DNA of 64,000 bases. It comes from Blastococcus atacamensis (lineage in GTDB: Bacteria > Actinomycetota > Actinomycetes > Mycobacteriales > Geodermatophilaceae). A program made the translations under genes and the position numbers. Shown here one piece after another: positions 51,142 through 64,000 of the stretch; position 1 is the first letter of the stretch; every line of letters begins with the position of its first letter. Under the pieces are notes generated by a model. That model worked only from the letters and a program-made list of their open reading frames with translations. It was not told where the DNA came from and ran no database searches. The stretch lies in assembly GCF_002938425.1 (NCBI RefSeq), contig NZ_POQU01000010.1, forward strand, positions 1 to 64,000, written 5' to 3'.

Positions 51142-51151
51142 TCAGGGGGTG

Positions 51152-52345
51152 CTACTTGAGGATCTTGGTGACCCGGCCGGCACCTACGGTACGGCCACCC
51201 TCACGGATGGCGAAGCGCAGGCCCTCCTCCATGGCGATGGGCTGGATCAGCTCCACCGTCATCTCGGTGTTGTCGCCGGGCATGACCATCTCGGTGCCCG
51301 AGGGCAGGGTCACGACACCGGTGACGTCCGTCGTCCGGAAGTAGAACTGGGGACGGTAGTTGTTGAAGAACGGCGTGTGACGGCCACCCTCGTCCTTCGA
51401 GAGGATGTAGACCGAACCCTCGAAGTTGGTGTGCGGGGTGATCGAGCCGGGCTTCACGACGACCTGGCCGCGCTCCACGTCCTCACGCTTGATGCCGCGG
51501 AGGAGCAGACCGACGTTGTCACCGGCCTGGCCCTGGTCGAGCAGCTTGCGGAACATCTCGACGCCGGTGACCGTCGTCTTCGTCGAACCCTCGCGGATGC
51601 CGACGATCTCGATCTCCTCGGAGACCTTGACGATGCCACGCTCGACGCGGCCGGTGACGACCGTGCCACGACCGGTGATGGTGAAGACGTCCTCGACGGG
51701 CATGAGGAACGGCTTGTCGATCTCGCGCTCCGGCTCCGGGATCGCCGAGTCGACGGCGTCCATGAGCTCCATGAGCTTGTCGCCCCACTCGGCGTCGCCC
51801 TCGAGGGCCTTCAGCGCCGAGACGCGGACCACGGGGACGTCGTCGCCCGGGAACTCGTACTCGGAGAGCAGCTCGCGGACCTCGAGCTCGACGAGCTCCA
51901 GGATCTCCTCGTCGTCGACCATGTCGGCCTTGTTCAGCGCGACGACGATGTAGGGGACGCCGACCTGGCGGGCCAGGAGCACGTGCTCCTTGGTCTGCGG
52001 CATCGGGCCGTCGGTGGCAGCGACCACCAGGATCGCGCCGTCCATCTGGGCGGCACCGGTGATCATGTTCTTGATGTAGTCGGCGTGCCCGGGGCAGTCG
52101 ACGTGCGCGTAGTGACGGTTCTCCGTCTGGTACTCCACGTGCGCGATCGAGATCGTGATGCCGCGGGCCTTCTCCTCGGGCGCCTTGTCGATCTGGTCGA
52201 ACGCGGACGCCTCGTTGAGGTTCGGGTACTTGTCGTGCAGGACCTTGGTGATCGCCGCGGTCAGCGTCGTCTTCCCATGGTCGATGTGCCCGATGGTGCC
52301 GATGTTGACGTGCGGCTTGGTCCGCTCGAACTTGGCCTTGGCCAC
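51152..52345 (-). CDS. tuf: Elongation factor Tu
   Basis: 397 residues, a GTPase that brings aminoacyl-tRNA to the ribosome. G1 is [15 protein letters not shown]3 [14 protein letters not shown]4 [14 protein letters not shown]-like and [20 protein letters not shown] belong to domains 2 and 3. GTG start after GAGGAGAGGAA. It follows fusA by 92 bases that contain a weak hairpin gcgggcc/ggcccgc. Confidence 0.98.
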   Translation of the reverse strand: MAKAKFERTKPHVNIGTIGHIDHGKTTLTAAITKVLHDKYPNLNEASAFDQIDKAPEEKARGITISIAHVEYQTENRHYAHVDCPGHADYIKNMITGAAQMDGAILVVAATDGPMPQTKEHVLLARQVGVPYIVVALNKADMVDDEEILELVELEVRELLSEYEFPGDDVPVVRVSALKALEGDAEWGDKLMELMDAVDSAIPEPEREIDKPFLMPVEDVFTITGRGTVVTGRVERGIVKVSEEIEIVGIREGSTKTTVTGVEMFRKLLDQGQAGDNVGLLLRGIKREDVERGQVVVKPGSITPHTNFEGSVYILSKDEGGRHTPFFNNYRPQFYFRTTDVTGVVTLPSGTEMVMPGDNTEMTVELIQPIAMEEGLRFAIREGGRTVGAGRVTKILK

Positions 52346-52437
52346 TGGGGGTTCCTCTCCTCGTGGTTACGCAGGTGGTGCGTGCTCTGGGGTGGGGCTG
52401 TGCTCGGGGAGCGCGGGCCTGCGGGCCCGCCCTCCGG

Positions 52438-54537
<2,100 letters not shown>

Positions 54538-54621
54538 TGCTTCCCCTCTTGGTTCAGGTCCGTGTGCGGGTGCCGGGGATCGCCCGGGAGTCCCGCCGAC
54601 GGCGGGCGCTGGTCGCGTGCG

Positions 54622-55092
54622 TTACCAGCGGTAGTGCGCGAAGGCCTTGTTCGACTCGGCCATCTTGTGCGTGTCCTCGCGCCGCTTGACGGCGGCACCG
54701 AGGCCGTTGCTCGCGTCGAGCAGCTCGTTCATCAGGCGCTCGGTCATCGTCTTCTCGCGGCGAGCCCGGCTGTACTGGATCAGCCAGCGCAACCCGAGCG
54801 TGGTGCTGCGGGAGGCGCGGACCTCGACCGGCACCTGGTAGGTCGCGCCACCGACACGGCGGCTGCGGACCTCGAGGGCCGGCTTCACGTTGTCCAGGGC
54901 GCGCTTGAGCGTGACGACCGGGTCGGTGTCGCTCTTGGCGCGGGCGCCCTCGAGGGCGCCGTAGACGATCGCCTCGGCGACAGAGCGCTTGCCGTCGACC
55001 AGCACCTTGTTCACCAGCTGGGTGACCAGGGGCGACTGGTACACCGGGTCGGCGATCAGCGGACGCTTCGGCGCGGGACCCTTGCGCGGCAT
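54622..55092 (-). CDS. rpsG: 30S ribosomal protein S7 (uS7)
   Basis: 156 residues, nucleates 30S head assembly. [40 protein letters not shown] and [20 protein letters not shown] are conserved. The ATG overlaps the rpsL stop by one base (TAATG). Confidence 0.97.
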   Translation of the reverse strand: MPRKGPAPKRPLIADPVYQSPLVTQLVNKVLVDGKRSVAEAIVYGALEGARAKSDTDPVVTLKRALDNVKPALEVRSRRVGGATYQVPVEVRASRSTTLGLRWLIQYSRARREKTMTERLMNELLDASNGLGAAVKRREDTHKMAESNKAFAHYRW

Positions 55093-55466
55093 TAGCTCTT
55101 CTCCTTCTTGGCGCCGTACTTGCTACGAGCCTGCTTGCGGTTGCGGACGCCCTGGGTGTCCAGCGAGCCGCGGATGATCTTGTAACGCACACCCGGGAGG
55201 TCCTTCACCCGGCCACCGCGCACCAGCACCATCGAGTGCTCCTGCAGGTTGTGGCCGACGCCCGGGATGTAGGCGGTCACCTCGATGCCACTGGTGAGGC
55301 GGACGCGGGCGACCTTCCGCAGCGCCGAGTTCGGCTTCTTCGGCGTGGTCGTGTACACGCGGGTGCACACGCCGCGGCGCTGGGGGGAACCCTTCAGCGC
55401 CGGCGTCGTGGTCTTGACGACCTTGTCCTCGCGGCCCTTGCGGACCAGCTGGTTGATCGTGGGCAT
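55092..55466 (-). CDS. rpsL: 30S ribosomal protein S12 (uS12)
   Basis: 124 residues in the decoding centre. [19 protein letters not shown] contains the Lys equivalent to Lys43, and [17 protein letters not shown] the one equivalent to Lys88; both are the wild-type residues linked to streptomycin sensitivity. [13 protein letters not shown] ends it. First gene of the str operon. Confidence 0.97.
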   Translation of the reverse strand: MPTINQLVRKGREDKVVKTTTPALKGSPQRRGVCTRVYTTTPKKPNSALRKVARVRLTSGIEVTAYIPGVGHNLQEHSMVLVRGGRVKDLPGVRYKIIRGSLDTQGVRNRKQARSKYGAKKEKS

Positions 55467-56011
55467 GGGTGGCCTTGATCTCCTACCTGCGCTGGGGTGG
55501 TGCTGTCCGGTGTCTTGCTACTGCTCATTGCCCTGGTGGTGCCGGGTGCCGGATCCCGTGGGGGAACCTTCCCGAGTGCTGCCGTGTTCCATCTCCGGTC
55601 CACGCGGTCGGGTGTGTCGCCCTCCCCGGGACCGGTCCGATGAAGGACCGAACTCGGTTGCCCCTCGCGACTCGGCGCCGCCAGCCTCCGGTCACCGCGC
55701 TGGGCGCGGCCCGGCGGATGGTCCCCGGCGACCGGGAGGCATGGCCTCCTGGTCACCCAGGCGCACCGCGAACGGGAGCAGGCCCAGGGCACCCTGGGCA
55801 CGGCTGACCACGATACCCGTGCGCTCTGGGCGGGTCAAAGCCGGGTCCCTCACACCAGGCCAGGACTGCCGCCACGCGCCCCTGCGGGGTCGACGCCGGA
55901 GGCCGGACATTACCGCCGCCGGCCGTCCGCGGACAGGTCCGCCGCTCCGGAGGACCGACCGATAGCGTGCGGACGGCGCCAACGGTGGTGCCGGGACACA
56001 GAGGAGTGCAC
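55467..56011. other. Divergent intergenic region between rpsL and LLM oxidoreductase
   Basis: 545 bases without a convincing gene. It must hold the str operon promoter on the minus strand (AGGAG near 55480 is the likely ribosome site), but I cannot assign boxes. Present also: an imperfect 11-base inverted repeat gaccgggaggc/gcctcctggtc (55730-55754, one G-T pair), and TAGCGT at 55963-55968, a possible -10 box for the plus-strand gene. Confidence 0.5.
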
Positions 56012-57052
56012 GTGCGCATCGGCATCCAGGCCAGCTACAGCGGCGGCTTCCAGGAGACGGCGGCCGAGATCCGCGACCTCGAGTCGGCCGGTCTCGACCT
56101 CGCCGCGGTCGCCGAGGTCTACACCTTCGACGCGGTCAGCCAGCTCGGGTACCTCGCCGCGGTGACCGAGCGGGTGGAGCTGCTCAGCGCCATCTTCCCG
56201 ATCTACAGCCGCACACCGGCCCTCACCGCCATGACCGCGGCCGGCCTGGACTTCGTCTCCGGCGGCCGCTTCACCCTGGGCCTGGGCGCCTCCGGCCCGC
56301 AGGTGATCGAGGGCTGGCACGGCGTCCCCTACGACGCCCCGCTCCAGCGCACCCGCGAGGTCGTCGAGATCTGCCGCCAGGTGTGGCGCCGCGAGCGCCT
56401 GGACCACCAGGGCAAGAAGTACACGGTGCCGCTGCCGGCCGACCAGGGCACCGGTTTGGGCAAGCCGCTCAAGCTGATCAACACCCCGGTGCGCGAGCGG
56501 GTCCCGGTGATGCTCGCCGCCCTGGGCCCGAAGAACGTCGAGCTGGCCGCGGAGATCGCCGAGGCGTGGGAGCCGATCTTCTTCGTGCCGGAGAAGGCGT
56601 CGTCGGTGTGGGGGAACTCCCTCGCGGCCGGCCGGGCCAAGCGCGATCCGTCGCTGGGCGAGCTGCAGGTCATCACCGGCGTTCCGGTCGCTATCGGCGA
56701 CGACACCGAGCAGCTGCTGGAGTTCGTGCGCCCGGCGCTCGCCCTCTACATCGGCGGCATGGGCGCGCGTGGCAAGAACTTCTACAACGACCTCGCCGTC
56801 CGCTACGGCTACGAGGCCGAGGCGAAGACCATCCAGGACCTCTACCTCGAGGGCAAGAAGGACGAGGCGGCCGCCGCGGTGCCGCTGGAGCTGGTGCGGG
56901 CGTCGTCGCTCATCGGGCCGGAGTCCTACGTGGCCGAGCGGATCGCGGCGTTCGCCGAGGCCGGCGTCACCACCCTGATGCTCCAGCCCCTCGACGACAC
57001 CCGCGAGGGCCGCCTGAAGACGGTCGAGACCATGAAGCGCCTCGCGGGGTGA
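56012..57052 (+). CDS. LLM-class F420-dependent oxidoreductase
   Basis: 346 residues with the luciferase-like TIM barrel. RIGIQASYSGGFQETAAEIR, DLAAVAEVYTFDAVSQLGYL, GLDFVSGGRFTLGLGASGPQ and HGVPYDAPLQRTREVVEI are typical of the actinobacterial F420 group; the substrate is unknown. The GTG at 56012 has GAGGAG 6 bases upstream; an ATG-type start 45 bases earlier lacks one. Plus strand, between the str operon and rpoC. Confidence 0.88.
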   Translation: MRIGIQASYSGGFQETAAEIRDLESAGLDLAAVAEVYTFDAVSQLGYLAAVTERVELLSAIFPIYSRTPALTAMTAAGLDFVSGGRFTLGLGASGPQVIEGWHGVPYDAPLQRTREVVEICRQVWRRERLDHQGKKYTVPLPADQGTGLGKPLKLINTPVRERVPVMLAALGPKNVELAAEIAEAWEPIFFVPEKASSVWGNSLAAGRAKRDPSLGELQVITGVPVAIGDDTEQLLEFVRPALALYIGGMGARGKNFYNDLAVRYGYEAEAKTIQDLYLEGKKDEAAAAVPLELVRASSLIGPESYVAERIAAFAEAGVTTLMLQPLDDTREGRLKTVETMKRLAG

Positions 57053-57059
57053 GCGGCGC

Positions 57060-57179
57060 TCAGCCGGTGAACGCCAGGATCGACCCGCAGATCACGCCCG
57101 TCACGACGATGGCGGCGTAGGCGAGCAGCTGCCACTGCCGTGGCGTGGGCGCCGGCCGGCGCCTGCGAGATCTGGACAT
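57060..57179 (-). CDS. 39-residue leaderless membrane protein
   Basis: A small protein: basic N terminus MSRSRRRRPAPTPRQWQ, then one hydrophobic helix LLAYAAIVVTGVICGSILAF, then TG. No ribosome site, but TACGCT lies 6 bases before the ATG, so the mRNA is predicted to be leaderless. Single-span type II topology is likely. Function unknown. It converges on the LLM gene 7 bases away and lies downstream of rpoC on the same strand, after its terminator. Confidence 0.65.
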   Translation of the reverse strand: MSRSRRRRPAPTPRQWQLLAYAAIVVTGVICGSILAFTG

Positions 57180-57185
57180 GGCGGG

Positions 57186-57191
57186 AGCGTA
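57186..57191 (-). promoter_or_regulatory. Putative -10 box for the 39-residue gene
   Basis: TACGCT on the minus strand, TANNNT consensus, exactly 6 bases before the ATG at 57179. Confidence 0.45.
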
Positions 57192-57221
57192 GCTGCATCG
57201 CCCACCGCCGGGCGGAACGAC

Positions 57222-57256
57222 AAAGGGCCCCGCAGGCAACGCCTGCGGGGCCCTTT
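57222..57256 (-). terminator. rpoC terminator
   Basis: aaagggccccgcaggc (57222-57237) and its exact complement (57241-57256), loop aac, end 21 bases after the rpoC stop: the strongest A/T-ended hairpin in the window. Confidence 0.88.
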
Positions 57257-57277
57257 CGTCACTGCCTGGTCAGGAGC

Positions 57278-61183
<3,906 letters not shown>

Positions 61184-61275
61184 GGTGACCCCTTTCAGGG
61201 GCTAGTTCTTCGCTTCTATGTCTGTGGTGTGGTGGCCGGCCGGCCCCGGTGGCTCAGGGGCCGGCCGGCGGACGA

Positions 61276-64000
<2,725 letters not shown>

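Noticed and set aside
55467-56011. Open frames in the rpsL upstream region
   Set aside because: Several overlapping frames on both strands, none with a ribosome site, codon bias or recognisable motif.

Overview
The window is a high-GC actinobacterial chromosome segment. Conserved gene order, BldM- and WhiD-type regulators, short-lid adenylate kinase and F420-type enzymes point to a mycelial or morphologically complex actinomycete. The family Geodermatophilaceae is my best guess, and that is an inference. The left end is a contig end: the first 73 bases carry two degenerate copies of a Tn5/Nextera mosaic end and are not genomic. The right end cuts rpoB.

Layout, left to right. (1) 74-2066: envelope genes on the plus strand (truncated PspC/LiaF-like protein, small membrane protein, META-domain lipoprotein). 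(2) 2152-6379: purine operon guaB-guaB3-guaA on the minus strand, divergent from a DUF5319 gene. (3) 7075-10656: bldM-like regulator, whiB/whiD-like regulator, groES-groEL1 under a CIRCE element. (4) 10869-20975: THUMP-like methyltransferase, then tRNA t6A genes tsaD-rimI-tsaB, a small insert (PPOX, GNAT, GtrA), and a tightly overlapped operon acpS-nnr-alr-hydrolase-udg-tsaE. (5) 21087-25276: rplM-rpsI-glmM and glmS, supplying amino-sugar precursors. (6) 25486-32287: an accessory block with a secreted subtilase, a beta carbonic anhydrase and molybdenum-cofactor genes moeA-moaC-moaB, fdhD, mobA. (7) 32298-55466: the large translation block, all on the minus strand: rpsL-rpsG-fusA-tuf, the S10 operon (rpsJ to rpsQ), the spc operon (rplN to rplO), secY-adk-map, then infA to rplQ with rpoA, ending in truA. 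(8) 56012-64000: an LLM-family oxidoreductase, a 39-residue leaderless membrane protein, rpoC and the 3' part of rpoB.

Most genes are core functions in the order known from Streptomyces, so no defence system, prophage or biosynthetic cluster was found. The less expected signals lie between and at the edges of genes. A 76-base structured element occurs twice, behind groEL and behind glmS, with two boxes competing for one partner. A family of related terminators shares the flank CTGGAACGGCCCC. Palindromes of 17 bases sit at convergent gene junctions. truA has no usual start codon and begins inside the terminator hairpin of the preceding operon. An acidic, apparently disordered protein is translationally coupled to rplQ. 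The BldM-like regulator has lost its phosphoacceptor aspartate. Several genes look leaderless, with a TANNNT box 6-8 bases before the start codon.
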